A DNA stretch of 64,000 bases from positions 1 through 64,000 of the forward strand of contig JAFPVE010000017.1 in the NCBI GenBank assembly GCA_017413025.1, written 5' to 3'. Shown here piece after piece: positions 49,563 through 59,493 of this stretch (position 1 is the stretch's first letter; each line of letters starts with the position of its first letter). A program made the position numbers and the translations under genes. The stretch comes from Acetobacter sp. GTDB taxonomy: Bacteria; Pseudomonadota; Alphaproteobacteria; Acetobacterales; Acetobacteraceae. The notes beneath the pieces were generated by a model. The model had not been told where the DNA came from. It did no database searches and saw nothing but the letters and a program-made list of their open reading frames with translations.

Positions 49563-50285
49563 TTAACGGCGAACAAATGTCCAATATAAAGGCTGACGTC
49601 CTGCCATCATAGCTTTTGCTTCATACCGTGTAGAAACCCATCCTTCCTCTGGTCTTATAGTTTGTGGTTTTGACACATTAAAATAAGGTTGATACGCCAT
49701 CACCTCTTGCACCCAACCTTGATAAACAGGATCATCACTCGCTACTTGCCATATCCCTCCAGACTTCATTACACGTGCAAGCAAAGCAACATTTTGTGGA
49801 TGTACAAAACGCCTCTTCGTATGACGGGCTTTCGGCCATGGATCAGGAAACATTAAAAACACCCTATCCAGCACAGACTCAGGAAGTGCCATCAGCATAT
49901 GACGCGCATCGTTATCCCAAAGACGCAACATTCCCGGCAGAGGTGCTGTAGCCTCTTTCCCAACTGGTACAAGACGACCAAGAAGAGAACATATCCCATC
50001 ACGAAAAACTTCAGAGGCAATATAACCAACATGCGGATGCTTTGCAAGCTGTCCAAGAACATGTTCCCCCCCACCAAAACCCACTTCAAACCAAATTTGT
50101 TGCGGTTTTTGATTAAATAAAGAGGCTAGATGTTCTATTTGTTCAAGAGAAAGACGTATACGCGGCAATGTTTCGTCTAGTAATTTCTTCTGACGAGGGC
50201 GTAAGCTATGCCCTCGTTGCCGACCATACAGACGATTAGGCGACGGCTTTACAAGAACGTTATCCAGATGACCGATCTTGTCCAC
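49563..50285 (-). CDS. trmB: tRNA (guanine-N7)-methyltransferase
   Basis: SAM-dependent m7G46 methylation of tRNA. 240 residues. RGHSLRPRQKKLLDETLPRI, then IWFEVGFGGGEHVLGQLAKHP (SAM site), VFLMFPDPWPKARHTKRRFV (catalytic Asp and substrate site), and the C-terminal STRYEAKAMMAGRQPLYWTF. The start codon is GTG with a GGGG motif seven bases upstream. It lies 26 bases downstream of metK, so the SAM-using enzyme is co-transcribed with the SAM maker, an arrangement known in alphaproteobacteria. Confidence 0.95.
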   Translation of the reverse strand: MDKIGHLDNVLVKPSPNRLYGRQRGHSLRPRQKKLLDETLPRIRLSLEQIEHLASLFNQKPQQIWFEVGFGGGEHVLGQLAKHPHVGYIASEVFRDGICSLLGRLVPVGKEATAPLPGMLRLWDNDARHMLMALPESVLDRVFLMFPDPWPKARHTKRRFVHPQNVALLARVMKSGGIWQVASDDPVYQGWVQEVMAYQPYFNVSKPQTIRPEEGWVSTRYEAKAMMAGRQPLYWTFVRR

Positions 50286-50311
50286 CAGACCCCCTCATTT
50301 TTAATCTATTT

Positions 50312-51499
50312 TCAACGATTAAAAGCTGTACGCAAACGATCGACTAAATCAATACGTTCCCAAGTAAAAGTATCCTGTTTATCATCAGGTGTACGACCAA
50401 AATGACCATAAGCTGAAGTAACAGCATAAATAGGACGATTAAGACGCAAATGTTTACGAATACCACGTGGTGTTAAATCCATCACATCACGTAAAACTTT
50501 CTCCAAAACAGCTTCATCAACATCTTTCCCTGTTCCCTCTAAATTAACATAGAGAGAAAGTGGATGAGAAACACCAATAGCATAAGAAAGTTGAATCGTA
50601 CAACGATCGGCTAAGCCAGCAGCAACCACATTTTTAGCTAAATACCGACAAGCATATGCAGCAGAACGATCAACTTTTGTAGGATCCTTACCAGAAAACG
50701 CACCACCACCATGTGGTGCAGCGCCTCCATAAGTATCAACAATAATCTTACGCCCTGTTAGACCACAATCACCATCAGGTCCACCAATCACAAACACGCC
50801 AGTTGGATTAACGTAAAATTCACTCTCATGAGGCATCCACCCATCAGGCAAAACTTCACGTGTTATATCCAATAATCTATTACGTAAACTAGATTGATCG
50901 ATTCCTTCGTTATGCTGTGTAGAAATCACTATAGACGTTGCGCTAACAGGACGACCATTCACATACCGTAAAGTTACTTGACTCTTTGCGTCAGGTTGAA
51001 AATCAGCAACACGCACATCTCCCTCACGACGCAAATCACGAATGCGATGCAAAATGCGGTGTGCGTAATAAAGTGGCGCAGGCATAAAGGTATCCGTCTC
51101 ATTAGAAGCATAACCAAACATAATTCCCTGATCCCCTGCGCCTTCATCCTTATTAAAGGCACTATCTACCCCAACCGCAATATCTGCAGATTGTGCATGA
51201 AGATAATTAGCAACTTCAGCACGCCGCCAAGAGAACCCCTGTTGGTCATAGCCTATATCCCTTACAGCCTCACGCGCTCGTTCAATAAGATTTTCAGAAG
51301 TAACAGAAGCAGGACCTCGAACCTCACCCGCTAAAACAATACGATTAGTTGTTACTAATGTCTCACACGCAACACGTGCCTCAGGATCCGCGGCAAGATA
51401 CGCATCTAAAATGGTATCGCTAATCCGATCAGCAACTTTATCAGGATGTCCTTCTGAAACAGACTCCGAAGTAAACAAAAAATCGCCATTTTTACGCAT
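50312..51499 (-). CDS. metK: S-adenosylmethionine synthetase
   Basis: Makes SAM from methionine and ATP. 395 residues. [20 protein letters not shown] at the N-terminus, the signature [12 protein letters not shown], the P-loop-like [16 protein letters not shown], and the [13 protein letters not shown] region. First gene of metK-trmB, possibly with purH. A good promoter lies 80-108 bases upstream. No SAM-II, SAM/SAH or SAM-V type riboswitch was recognised in the roughly 70-base leader. Confidence 0.97.
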   Translation of the reverse strand: MRKNGDFLFTSESVSEGHPDKVADRISDTILDAYLAADPEARVACETLVTTNRIVLAGEVRGPASVTSENLIERAREAVRDIGYDQQGFSWRRAEVANYLHAQSADIAVGVDSAFNKDEGAGDQGIMFGYASNETDTFMPAPLYYAHRILHRIRDLRREGDVRVADFQPDAKSQVTLRYVNGRPVSATSIVISTQHNEGIDQSSLRNRLLDITREVLPDGWMPHESEFYVNPTGVFVIGGPDGDCGLTGRKIIVDTYGGAAPHGGGAFSGKDPTKVDRSAAYACRYLAKNVVAAGLADRCTIQLSYAIGVSHPLSLYVNLEGTGKDVDEAVLEKVLRDVMDLTPRGIRKHLRLNRPIYAVTSAYGHFGRTPDDKQDTFTWERIDLVDRLRTAFNR

Positions 51500-51578
51500 A
51501 AATATCGTTCACTCCATAATATCGTTGTACAAAAACACAAAAAAAACAGGTAATTTTCTATCTAAGAAAACACGGTAC

Positions 51579-51607
51579 CTTATGGCGGAATAGTAACGTC
51601 TAGTCAA
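51579..51607 (-). promoter_or_regulatory. Sigma-70-type promoter of metK
   Basis: On the - strand, TTGACT (-35), a 17-base spacer and CATAAG (-10, four of six matches). The expected start point is near 51571, leaving about 72 bases of leader. Confidence 0.55.
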
Positions 51608-51684
51608 GAATATCTTTACTTTATGTACATTTTATAAAAAAATAGAAACATACGTTACATCACTTTCTTTATTTAACGTTTTTT

Positions 51685-52464
51685 TTATAAGGGAGGAAGA
51701 CCTAAAACATCTTCCATACCGTATAACCCTGATGAGCGCCCGTGAATCCAACATGCTGCACGCACGGCACCTGTCGCAAAAATACGTCTATCAAAAGCCT
51801 TGTGTATAAGCGTAATTTGTTCGTCTACAGAAGTAAAAACAAGCTCATGCTCTCCGATAATTTGCCCAGCACGCACCGCGGCAAACCCAATCGCACCACA
51901 AAGGCGTGCGCCGCAGTGGCCATCACGTCCACTTTCACGCACTTCGGACAAAACCACTCCTCGCCCTTGTGCTACAGATTCTCCAATAGCCAATGCCGTA
52001 CCAGATGGAGCATCAACTTTTTGACGATGATGTCTCTCAATAATTTCTGCATCATAAGCATTAGCAGGTAAAGCGCGTCCCATCATCAATGCAAGACGAC
52101 GTACTAACGCAACACCCGGAGAGAAATTAGGTGCATAAACTACTGCTATTTGTTCTGATGCAGACTTCAGTGCTTTCTGTTGTCTTTCTGCTAAACCTGT
52201 TGTTCCTAATACCCATGCAACTCCACGTTCTGCCAGAACCTGTGCATGCGTTACAACCGTGTCAACATGCGTAAAATCTATCACCACATCACTAACTGCG
52301 GCCAATTCTGATAAATCCGAAAACAAATTTACCCCATCAAAAATTGTTTTCATTTTTTCTAACTGGCGTGTCGTTCCCCCAGAAAGAGTATAACCTGCTG
52401 CTTTTACCTCTTCTACCAATAAACGACCAACACGACCTGTAATCCCTGCAATACCAATACGCAT
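51685..52464 (-). CDS. dapB: 4-hydroxy-tetrahydrodipicolinate reductase
   Basis: NAD(P)H-dependent step of the DAP/lysine pathway. 259 residues. N-terminal nucleotide-binding GIAGITGRVGRLLVEEV, DFTHVDTVVTHAQV, VLGTTGL, YAPNFSPGVAL, and the catalytic EIIERHHRQKVDAPSGTAL. Begins three bases after the dnaJ stop, so it belongs to the dnaJ transcript; DAP is also a peptidoglycan precursor. No terminator is apparent after it. Confidence 0.95.
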   Translation of the reverse strand: MRIGIAGITGRVGRLLVEEVKAAGYTLSGGTTRQLEKMKTIFDGVNLFSDLSELAAVSDVVIDFTHVDTVVTHAQVLAERGVAWVLGTTGLAERQQKALKSASEQIAVVYAPNFSPGVALVRRLALMMGRALPANAYDAEIIERHHRQKVDAPSGTALAIGESVAQGRGVVLSEVRESGRDGHCGARLCGAIGFAAVRAGQIIGEHELVFTSVDEQITLIHKAFDRRIFATGAVRAACWIHGRSSGLYGMEDVLGLPPL

Positions 52465-52467
52465 GAT

Positions 52468-53613
52468 TTACGATCCCTTAAAAAAACTCTGTATCCGTTG
52501 AAACCAACTTGCATGCTCTGGGCTATGTTTCGAGTCTTCTCCCGCTTCCTTCTCAAATTCTTCTAATAACTCACGCTGACGTTTTGTTAAATGTTGAGGA
52601 GTTTCTACTGTTACATCGATATACATATCTCCTCTCGCACTCGAATTTAATACCGTAAAGCCTTTACCACGTAAAGAAAAACGAGAGCCTGTTTGTGTTC
52701 CGGACGGAATTTTCATACGAACACAGCTTCCATCTACAATAGGAAGATCTATTTCTGTTCCTAAAGCAGCTTGTGCCATCCTTAATGGAATACGACAGTA
52801 CACATTAGCACCATCTCGTTGAAAAAGGTTATGCTCTTTAATAGAAACATGAACATATAAATCACCCGCAGGCCTACCATTTGCCCCGGCATCGCCCTCA
52901 CCTAATTTACGAAAACTCATATTATTTTCAATGCCAGCGGGAATTTGAACAGCAACAACGCGTTCTTGTTCTACTGTACCGGTACCATGACACGTCGAAC
53001 ATGGATCTTTAACTGTATGACCTTTACCATGGCAACTCGGACATGACCTTTCAACAAGAAAAAATCCTTGTTGCACGCGAACTTTACCCGCACCATGGCA
53101 ACTCGGACATGTTTGTACACCATCAGAACCACTCTTTGATCCCGTTCCAGAACACGCCTGACACGCAACACGAGATTTTACCGATATATCTTTTTGTACA
53201 CCTGTAAAAGCTTCTTCTAATGTAATTTCAATATAAGCTTGAACATTATTACCACCCGACTTTTCCCCACGACGACGTCCCATTGTATCGCCGAACATTT
53301 GTTCAAAAATTTCACCCAAACCACTTCCAAAACCACCAAAATCAAAATTAGAAAAGTCAAATCCACTTGCTCCGCCTGCACCACCTTCAAAAGCAGCATG
53401 TCCAAATTTATCATAGGCGGCACGCTTTTGCTCGTCTTTAAGGATATCATAAGCTTGGTTAATATCTTTAAATTTTGCTTCAGCCTCTTTATTACCCTGA
53501 TTACGATCCGGATGATATTTCATCGCCAGTTTGCGATAAGATTTCTTAATTTCGTCAGCAGATGCTGTTTTAGAAACCTCAAGAATTTCGTAATAATCAA
53601 GCCGCGTAACCAT
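52468..53613 (-). CDS. dnaJ: Chaperone protein DnaJ
   Basis: Hsp40 co-chaperone of DnaK. 381 residues from the ATG at 53613, which has GGAGGG six bases upstream; a longer frame to 53637 is not needed. J domain (1-70) with the HPD motif in MKYHPDRNQGNKEAE, Gly/Phe-rich region (about 75-115), four zinc-binding CxxCxGxG repeats (CQACSGTG, CPSCHGAG, CPSCHGKG, CSTCHGTG; about 145-215), then the two substrate-binding beta domains. Operon with dapB. Two hairpins with T-runs lie between dnaK and this gene, so its expression is likely lower than or separate from that of dnaK. Confidence 0.97.
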   Translation of the reverse strand: MVTRLDYYEILEVSKTASADEIKKSYRKLAMKYHPDRNQGNKEAEAKFKDINQAYDILKDEQKRAAYDKFGHAAFEGGAGGASGFDFSNFDFGGFGSGLGEIFEQMFGDTMGRRRGEKSGGNNVQAYIEITLEEAFTGVQKDISVKSRVACQACSGTGSKSGSDGVQTCPSCHGAGKVRVQQGFFLVERSCPSCHGKGHTVKDPCSTCHGTGTVEQERVVAVQIPAGIENNMSFRKLGEGDAGANGRPAGDLYVHVSIKEHNLFQRDGANVYCRIPLRMAQAALGTEIDLPIVDGSCVRMKIPSGTQTGSRFSLRGKGFTVLNSSARGDMYIDVTVETPQHLTKRQRELLEEFEKEAGEDSKHSPEHASWFQRIQSFFKGS

Positions 53614-53664
53614 TAACACCCTCCAGAAGCTGCCCACACCAGCACGGCATCTCTTCTACAAATA

Positions 53665-53697
53665 AAGAAAAGGCGTCCGTAAAAAAAAACGGACGCC
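53665..53697 (-). terminator. Second terminator hairpin between dnaK and dnaJ
   Basis: On the - strand GGCGTCCG pairs with CGGACGCC across a loop of nine Ts and an A, followed by TTTTCTTTATT. The 8-bp stem is GC-rich. It lies about 60 bases before the dnaJ ATG. Confidence 0.65.
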
Positions 53698-53701
53698 CAA
53701 A

Positions 53702-53756
53702 ACAAAAAAAAATAAAGGTAGCTCTAAACCACTATATTGCATTTATAGCTACCTTT
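53702..53756 (-). terminator. Rho-independent terminator of dnaK
   Basis: On the - strand AAAGGTAGCT pairs perfectly with AGCTACCTTT across a 23-base loop, followed by ATTTTTTTTTG. It starts 16 bases after the dnaK stop. Confidence 0.8.
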
Positions 53757-53771
53757 AAAAACTACGCCCGA

Positions 53772-55673
53772 TTAGGATTTTTTGTTATCGCCCACTTCTT
53801 CAAAATCAGCGTCAACAATTTCCTTCTCGTCATGCTTCGTATTTTCAGAAGCATTTGCAGACTGAGTCTGATCCGCCTTATAAGCTGCTTCCCCTATTTT
53901 CATAGCCACTTGCGTTAGACGCTCTGTGGCTTCTTTCAACGCTTTCGCATCCGTACCGTCTAAAGCAGATTTTACAGCGGCAATTGCACTTTCAGCTTCA
54001 CTTTTTTCAGAAGCTGAAATTTTACCCTCTGCTTCTTTCAAACTTTTTTCAGTCTGATGCATAAGAGCTTCTGCATTATTGCGCGTTTCAACCAACTCAC
54101 GCCGCACTTTATCTGCTTCAGCATTCGCTTCAGCATCTTTTACCATCTTTTCAATATCAGTCTCAGACAAACCACCGGAAGCTTGAATCTTAATCTGCTG
54201 CTCTTTGCCTGTGGCTTTATCCTTCGCCGTAACCGCGACAATACCATTTGCATCGATATCAAAAGTCACCTCAATCTGCGGCACACCACGTGGTGCAGGT
54301 GGAATACCCGTAAGATCAAAGTTGCCCAGCAGTTTATTATCCGCTGCCATTTCACGCTCACCTTGATAAACCTTAATCGTAACAGAAGGCTGATTATCCT
54401 CCGCTGTAGAAAATACTTGGCTTTTCTTCGTAGGAATCGTTGTATTACGATCAATCAAGCGTGTAAACACACCACCAAGCGTTTCAATCCCTAAAGAAAG
54501 TGGCGTCACATCGAGCAAGAGAACATCTTTAACATCCCCCTTAAGCACACCCCCTTGAATAGCGGCACCAATAGCCACAACTTCATCAGGATTAACGTTG
54601 CGCGCAGGATCTTTACCAAAAAATGTCTTAACAGTTTCAATGACTCTAGGCATACGCGTCATACCGCCAACCAGGATAACCTCCTGAACATCAGAAGCAC
54701 TCAAACCAGCGTCTTTCAATGCAGCTTTACACGGACCTAATGTTTTTTGGATCAAATCTTCCACCAAACTTTCCAGTTTAGCGCGTGTTAATTTAAGTAC
54801 AAGGTGTTTTGGTCCAGTAGCATCTGCCGTAATAAACGGCAAATTAATCTCTGTCTCCATAGAGGAAGAAAGCTCAATTTTTGCCTTTTCCCCAGCCTCT
54901 TTTAAGCGTTGTAAAGCTAGCTTATCTTGACGAAGATCAATACCCTGATCACGCTTAAACTCACTCACTAGATAATCAATAACACGCTTATCAAAATCTT
55001 CCCCACCGAGGAAAGTATCTCCGTTCGTCGACTTAACCTCAATCACACCATCCGAAATCTCTAAGATAGAAACGTCAAACGTCCCTCCTCCAAGATCATA
55101 TACAGCTACTGTACCGCTCTTTTTCTTCTCTAGACCGTAAGCAAGAGCAGCCGCTGTCGGCTCATTAATAATACGCAACACATCCAAGCCAGCAATTTTA
55201 CCGGCATCCTTTGTCGCTTGGCGTTGTGCATCATTAAAATAGGCTGGCACTGTAATAACGGCTTCTGTCACTTTGCACCCCAAATACGCCTCAGCCGTTT
55301 CCTTCATTTTACTTAAAACAAAAGCTGATACCTGAGAGGGCGCATATTTCTTGCCACGAACCTCAACCCATGCATCACCATTATCACCCTTAACGATAGC
55401 ATAAGGTACCATTTCTTTATCTTCTTGAACCGTCTTATCATCAAAACGACGACCAATAAGACGCTTTACCGCATAAAGCGTATTTGAAGGATTCGTAACC
55501 GCTTGGCGTTTTGCTGCCTGCCCTACAAGCATCTCCCCTCCCTCCGTAAAAGCAACCATCGAAGGCGTCGTACGAGATCCTTCGCTATTCTCAATAACTT
55601 TCGTTTCGTTCCCTTCACGTACCGCCACACAGGAATTGGTTGTCCCAAGATCTATACCAATCACTTTACTCAT
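53772..55673 (-). CDS. dnaK: Chaperone protein DnaK
   Basis: Hsp70 chaperone. 633 residues from the ATG at 55673; a GTG one codon earlier is the alternative. The AAGGAG site is about eight bases upstream. Nucleotide-binding domain: [42 protein letters not shown]; interdomain linker [16 protein letters not shown]; substrate-binding domain with [19 protein letters not shown]; lid and acidic tail ending [16 protein letters not shown] [19 protein letters not shown]. Works with DnaJ and GrpE. A promoter with heat-shock-like features lies about 130-160 bases upstream. Confidence 0.98.
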   Translation of the reverse strand: MSKVIGIDLGTTNSCVAVREGNETKVIENSEGSRTTPSMVAFTEGGEMLVGQAAKRQAVTNPSNTLYAVKRLIGRRFDDKTVQEDKEMVPYAIVKGDNGDAWVEVRGKKYAPSQVSAFVLSKMKETAEAYLGCKVTEAVITVPAYFNDAQRQATKDAGKIAGLDVLRIINEPTAAALAYGLEKKKSGTVAVYDLGGGTFDVSILEISDGVIEVKSTNGDTFLGGEDFDKRVIDYLVSEFKRDQGIDLRQDKLALQRLKEAGEKAKIELSSSMETEINLPFITADATGPKHLVLKLTRAKLESLVEDLIQKTLGPCKAALKDAGLSASDVQEVILVGGMTRMPRVIETVKTFFGKDPARNVNPDEVVAIGAAIQGGVLKGDVKDVLLLDVTPLSLGIETLGGVFTRLIDRNTTIPTKKSQVFSTAEDNQPSVTIKVYQGEREMAADNKLLGNFDLTGIPPAPRGVPQIEVTFDIDANGIVAVTAKDKATGKEQQIKIQASGGLSETDIEKMVKDAEANAEADKVRRELVETRNNAEALMHQTEKSLKEAEGKISASEKSEAESAIAAVKSALDGTDAKALKEATERLTQVAMKIGEAAYKADQTQSANASENTKHDEKEIVDADFEEVGDNKKS

Positions 55674-55803
55674 CACAAAAACTCCTTACAAAAACTTATA
55701 CCGCCCAAAGCACGAGGCTACAGCCTCTGATAATCCCCTTAAAATATCGTATTTATTGTTACCACTTCTCACTTTTACAGCACAAATAAATACTTCTCGT
55801 TAA

Positions 55804-55832
55804 CATATAGTAACCCCATCACTCTTTTTCAA
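55804..55832 (-). promoter_or_regulatory. Promoter of dnaK, sigma-70 with sigma-32-like -35
   Basis: On the - strand TTGAAA, a 17-base spacer, TATATG. The -35 is preceded by C, giving CTTGAA, the core of alphaproteobacterial RpoH -35 sites, and the -10 reads CTATAT. Transcription would start near 55797, 124 bases before the dnaK ATG. Confidence 0.5.
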
Positions 55833-55937
55833 GATGCAATAACAAAATACCAACATAAATTTTGATTACCCTATTAGAAAACTCTCACATACACTTGTAT
55901 TTTTATCTTCTAACTCTATTTTCTAAACCAGATACCT

Positions 55938-56687
55938 TTACGGTTTTGACTTCGAAACAACAACCATCGCTGGCTTTAACAAACGTCCATGAAGAGTCCA
56001 CGCAGGTGTTCCATGAATAACAGTCCCATGTGCATGTTGATCACTTTCTTGTTCAGCCATAGCCTCGTGGTAATGCGCATCAAAAGGCTTTCCTACAGAA
56101 TGATGGCACTGGACACCATACCGTTCTAAAGCAGAAAGAAGAGAACGTTCTATACCTTCAACCCCTTCACGCACACTCGCAAGAGCACTATTCTCCCCCT
56201 CTTGTACATGAGGTAAACTCTCTAATGCACGTTGAAGATTCTCAGCAACCTCCACTATATCTTTCGCAAATTTCTGTATAGCATATTGACGCGCCTCTTC
56301 TATTTCTCGTTTAGCACGTGCACGAATGTTTTGGCTTTCAGCTTCAGCATACATCCACTTCTTCTTTAACTCTTCAACAGAACGTTCAAGCTCTTGAATC
56401 TGCCCACTCGTACCTACTACCACCTCCTCATGAGAAGCCATCGATTGGGAATCCTGTAAATAACGGGGATTATGACTATACGATACATCATGGTGTACCT
56501 TTTCAGCACTTTCTCTATCTTGAGAAGAGTTTTGAGAAACACCCTCTACCGAGGATTTTCCTTCCTCCCCCTGTTTCACTTGCGCATGTGAAAACGTATT
56601 ATTACGCGATATGTCATGATGTACTTTGTTAGAATGTACCTCATTAGAATTAGAATAATGTTGAGAATTTTTCGAACCTTTATTCAT
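55938..56687 (-). CDS. grpE: Nucleotide exchange factor GrpE with long N-terminal extension
   Basis: Releases ADP from DnaK. 249 residues. The GrpE core begins near residue 100: a long coiled coil (VEELKKKWMYAEAESQNIRARAKREIEEARQ) followed by the beta domain with GVEGIERSLLSALERYGV, GKPFDAHYHEAMA and the C-terminal RLLKPAMVVVSK. The first 95 residues are an unusual His/Ser/Asn-rich extension with a repeated KVHHD(I/V)S element (twice). Length exceeds the usual 180-210. Upstream of dnaK on the same strand, 260 bases away; hrcA, a frequent neighbour, is absent. Confidence 0.94.
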   Translation of the reverse strand: MNKGSKNSQHYSNSNEVHSNKVHHDISRNNTFSHAQVKQGEEGKSSVEGVSQNSSQDRESAEKVHHDVSYSHNPRYLQDSQSMASHEEVVVGTSGQIQELERSVEELKKKWMYAEAESQNIRARAKREIEEARQYAIQKFAKDIVEVAENLQRALESLPHVQEGENSALASVREGVEGIERSLLSALERYGVQCHHSVGKPFDAHYHEAMAEQESDQHAHGTVIHGTPAWTLHGRLLKPAMVVVSKSKP

Positions 56688-57257
56688 GATTGTACCTGCC
56701 TTTGTTGATAGACCACTTAATACTCATACAGTACCTTATAAATAAATAACTACCTACTATAAAGTACTATATTCCAGAGCTGTTCTATAAAATTTGAATC
56801 AGCATCCTGTATTTGCACTACATAATACATCTTAATAATAACACTTTATATAATTCCCTATAAACTAAACGTCTCAATGTTTTTCACTTTATTTAGATAG
56901 TTATATATTGACACAATGAGGAAAAAACAATGGTAAAAGATAAAAAACTTCTACTAATAACAAACAAACTCCTTTATACTAATTCAAACGTAAATGACAT
57001 TAAAATCGTAGAGATAGCTATCGAGTACCACTAAACCACTCACAAATAAAAATTCGGATAATAATTAACTTTTAGTCTTAACAATAGAGTAAGTTATTCG
57101 TTAAACATCCTCAGTACGGTAACTAAAAACAAAAATACCCTTTAAAATTAGAGACAGAACACTTTTACTTTAAAAACCAAAGAAACATGCTTACTGTTTT
57201 TCAATGTTTCTTTAAAATATCTCTTTAGAGACACATACTTTCTTTTCTCATTTCTAT
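56688..57257. other. Intergenic region upstream of grpE
   Basis: 570 AT-rich bases. A 34-codon frame on the + strand (56930-57034) has GAGG eight bases before its ATG but no other support. A terminator-like hairpin for the neighbouring algH-type gene is at 57174-57213. No heat-shock promoter for grpE was recognised with confidence. Confidence 0.4.
57174..57213 (-). terminator. Terminator hairpin of the AlgH/YqgE gene
   Basis: Perfect 10-bp arms AAAGAAACAT (57179-57188) and ATGTTTCTTT (57204-57213) with a 15-base loop. On the - strand GGTTTTTAAAG follows. It begins about 45 bases after the stop. Confidence 0.6.
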
Positions 57258-57857
57258 CTAAGCGTATCCACTTTGTCCTACAAGCCTCGCTGGATCTACC
57301 CCTATTAATGCGAGCGCCTTACGCCATTTTGTTGTCTGATCTGTACCAAACACTAAATCTCGCGTTGCAGGTGCAATAAACCAAGCATCGTACCGCAATA
57401 TTTCCTCCTCTAATTGACCAACATCCCATCCAGAATGCCCCATGACCAACAAGGCATCTTGAGGACCTTTTCCCTCTGCTATTTCCTTCAAAACATCTTT
57501 ACTCGCCGTTAGTGTCATATTATCTGTCACACACATACTTTCTTCCCCTTTCCAATCAGATGAGTGAAGGACAAAGCCATGTTCTTCACTGACTGGACCA
57601 CCAGAAAACAAATCTACGCGTCGTATAGGAGGAAACGGTTTAATCTGTAATTGTTCAAGGAGTTCTTCAAGATCAGGACGCAGCAATCTTCGGTTCACAA
57701 CCACTCCCATAGCACCGCCATCTGCTGTATGAGCACACATATAAATGACTGTTCTAGCAAAAGATGTGCCTTCTAAAACAGGTGTTGCGACAAGCAGCAT
57801 CCCTGCAAGAGACGATACCGTTTTTTTTACAATATTTTTAGGAGACACTACACCCAT
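57258..57857 (-). CDS. YqgE/AlgH family protein (UPF0301)
   Basis: 199 residues from the ATG at 57857; an ATG at 57881 would add eight. Family motifs: LAGMLLVATPVLEGTSFARTVIYMCAH, GAMGVVVNRRL, DLFSGGPVSEEHGFVLHS, ALLVMGHSGWDVGQLEEEI and the terminal W-containing DAWFIAPATRDLVF. The family has a solved fold but no firm biochemical role; AlgH was first named for an alginate regulation phenotype. Monocistronic with its own terminator. GAGGAAG lies about 12-18 bases before the chosen start. Confidence 0.88.
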   Translation of the reverse strand: MGVVSPKNIVKKTVSSLAGMLLVATPVLEGTSFARTVIYMCAHTADGGAMGVVVNRRLLRPDLEELLEQLQIKPFPPIRRVDLFSGGPVSEEHGFVLHSSDWKGEESMCVTDNMTLTASKDVLKEIAEGKGPQDALLVMGHSGWDVGQLEEEILRYDAWFIAPATRDLVFGTDQTTKWRKALALIGVDPARLVGQSGYA

Positions 57858-58268
57858 TGTTATAATAACTTCCTCATACACTTAAAATTTAATGTAAGAA
57901 ACAAAAAACTCATTATTATCAATTAAGGAACGTTGTACTATTTTTTACTAAAAAACCTATAAGCTTATTTCAGACTTACCCCCACCATATCACATGGTTT
58001 AGCATACAAAAATCAAAATTCAAACAGTTAACGTTGTAACAACCAACAAAAATAAGACAATATGACACAAAATATAGTTATAATTTGTCCTAAACCGTAG
58101 ATTACTACTTGCATCAAAATTCATTTTCATCCATTATAGAATTGTTTATTCCTATAGATAATTTTTGCGCTTTTAACAAATTTATCTTTAACAATTATGC
58201 GGGTTTGTTTTCAGAAGTGATCACTAATTGTAATCAACAAGTCTGAAAGTTATGTATCAGGAAATACA
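57858..58268. other. Divergent intergenic region algH-type gene / D,D-carboxypeptidase
   Basis: About 410 AT-rich bases with no coding frame, repeat or strong hairpin seen. Promoters for both genes should be here; none matches consensus well. Confidence 0.4.
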
Positions 58269-59384
58269 ATGACATACCAAAAAACAGAATTCACGACAGC
58301 AACGATAAGACAAATTCTATTGATCATTAGCGTCATTTTTAGTCTTTTTGTTTCCCATAACGCTCACGCTCAATATCTACGGCATATAAGTAAGATTGTT
58401 ATAGATGCGAAAACAGGTATTGTCCTTTCACAAACTGACCCTGATTTACAACGTTATCCCGCCAGCTTAACGAAGCTCATGACCCTTTATATGACTTTTA
58501 AGGCACTACAGTCAGGTATGATTACTTTACAGCAAAAAGTACCTATCTCTATCCATGCTTCTATGATGGAACCTTCTAAACTTGGTCTCAGACCGGGTAT
58601 GTATTTAACGGTAGAGCAAGCTATTCTAGCACTTGTAACCAAATCAGCCAATGACGCGGCTTGTGCGTTAGGAGAACTTCTTGGACATGGGAGTGAGTTT
58701 CTTTTTGCTACAATGATGACACGACAAGCACATGTTTTAGGTATGACGAATACTGTTTTTCGTAATGCTTCTGGCTTGCCAAATCCAGAACAAGTTACCA
58801 CAGCACGTGATTTAGCTATTTTAAGTCGTAGAATTATTCTAGATTTTCCTGAATATTACCATTATTTCTCAACGCCTGATTTTTACTTTCACGGACGTTA
58901 CATTCCCAACCATAACCCAATGCTTAAAGAGTATGTCGGTGCTGATGGTATGAAAACAGGTTACACACAAGAAGCTGGTCATAACCTTGTAACTTCAGCT
59001 TTTCGTAATCATGTGCGCCTCATTGGCGTTGTTTTAGGTGCTTCAAGTAACGCACAACGATCAATTATCATGGCCGATCAACTCGACAAAGGATTTAAGA
59101 TTGAAGGCGTTGATCCTATTCCTCACACCCTGATTTTTGCTCATGTTATGCCTTATAGCAGACGATACCGTACCAGACATCATAGATATTCTGCTAGAAA
59201 TCATAAAATCAGACTAGCACGGACATTTCACAAACATAATCACCATGACAATACTTTTGTATCTCTCTCTTTTATTACACACAAACATCATATGCATTTT
59301 ATAAAAATGAAAAAGCATATTACACCTATTTTCTATACACGTAATACACTCTTCTCTACCCGATATCACAGCAGTCGAACTTAA
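58269..59384 (+). CDS. D-alanyl-D-alanine carboxypeptidase, S11 family
   Basis: Penicillin-binding protein 5/6-type enzyme that removes the terminal D-Ala of peptidoglycan stem peptides. 371 residues; signal peptide to about residue 34 (AHA). Active-site motifs: S66-x-x-K69 in ASLTKLM, S126-A-N in KSANDAA, and K229-T-G in GMKTGYTQEAGHNLVTSA. The catalytic domain ends near residue 280. Instead of the usual C-terminal PBP5 domain and amphipathic anchor, the last 75 residues are a His/Arg/Lys-rich tail. AGGAAA precedes the ATG. Followed by map after 109 bases. Confidence 0.92.
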   Translation: MTYQKTEFTTATIRQILLIISVIFSLFVSHNAHAQYLRHISKIVIDAKTGIVLSQTDPDLQRYPASLTKLMTLYMTFKALQSGMITLQQKVPISIHASMMEPSKLGLRPGMYLTVEQAILALVTKSANDAACALGELLGHGSEFLFATMMTRQAHVLGMTNTVFRNASGLPNPEQVTTARDLAILSRRIILDFPEYYHYFSTPDFYFHGRYIPNHNPMLKEYVGADGMKTGYTQEAGHNLVTSAFRNHVRLIGVVLGASSNAQRSIIMADQLDKGFKIEGVDPIPHTLIFAHVMPYSRRYRTRHHRYSARNHKIRLARTFHKHNHHDNTFVSLSFITHKHHMHFIKMKKHITPIFYTRNTLFSTRYHSSRT

Positions 59385-59415
59385 TGTTTAATTTGATATT
59401 ACATGTTATGTATAA

Positions 59416-59438
59416 CGTAAAAAGTATTCTTTTTTACG
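59416..59438 (+). terminator. Weak AT-rich hairpin between the carboxypeptidase gene and map
   Basis: CGTAAAAA (59416-59423) pairs with TTTTTACG (59431-59438) with a seven-base loop. No T-run follows beyond the stem. Confidence 0.25.
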
Positions 59439-59493
59439 ATTGCACTCTATAACGTTTATACAGTAAAAACCACAACAATATGGAGATGGCTTA

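Noticed and set aside
51500..51610. Possible SAM riboswitch in the metK leader
   Set aside because: None of the SAM-II, SAM/SAH or SAM-V core sequences could be recognised; a covariance search would decide.
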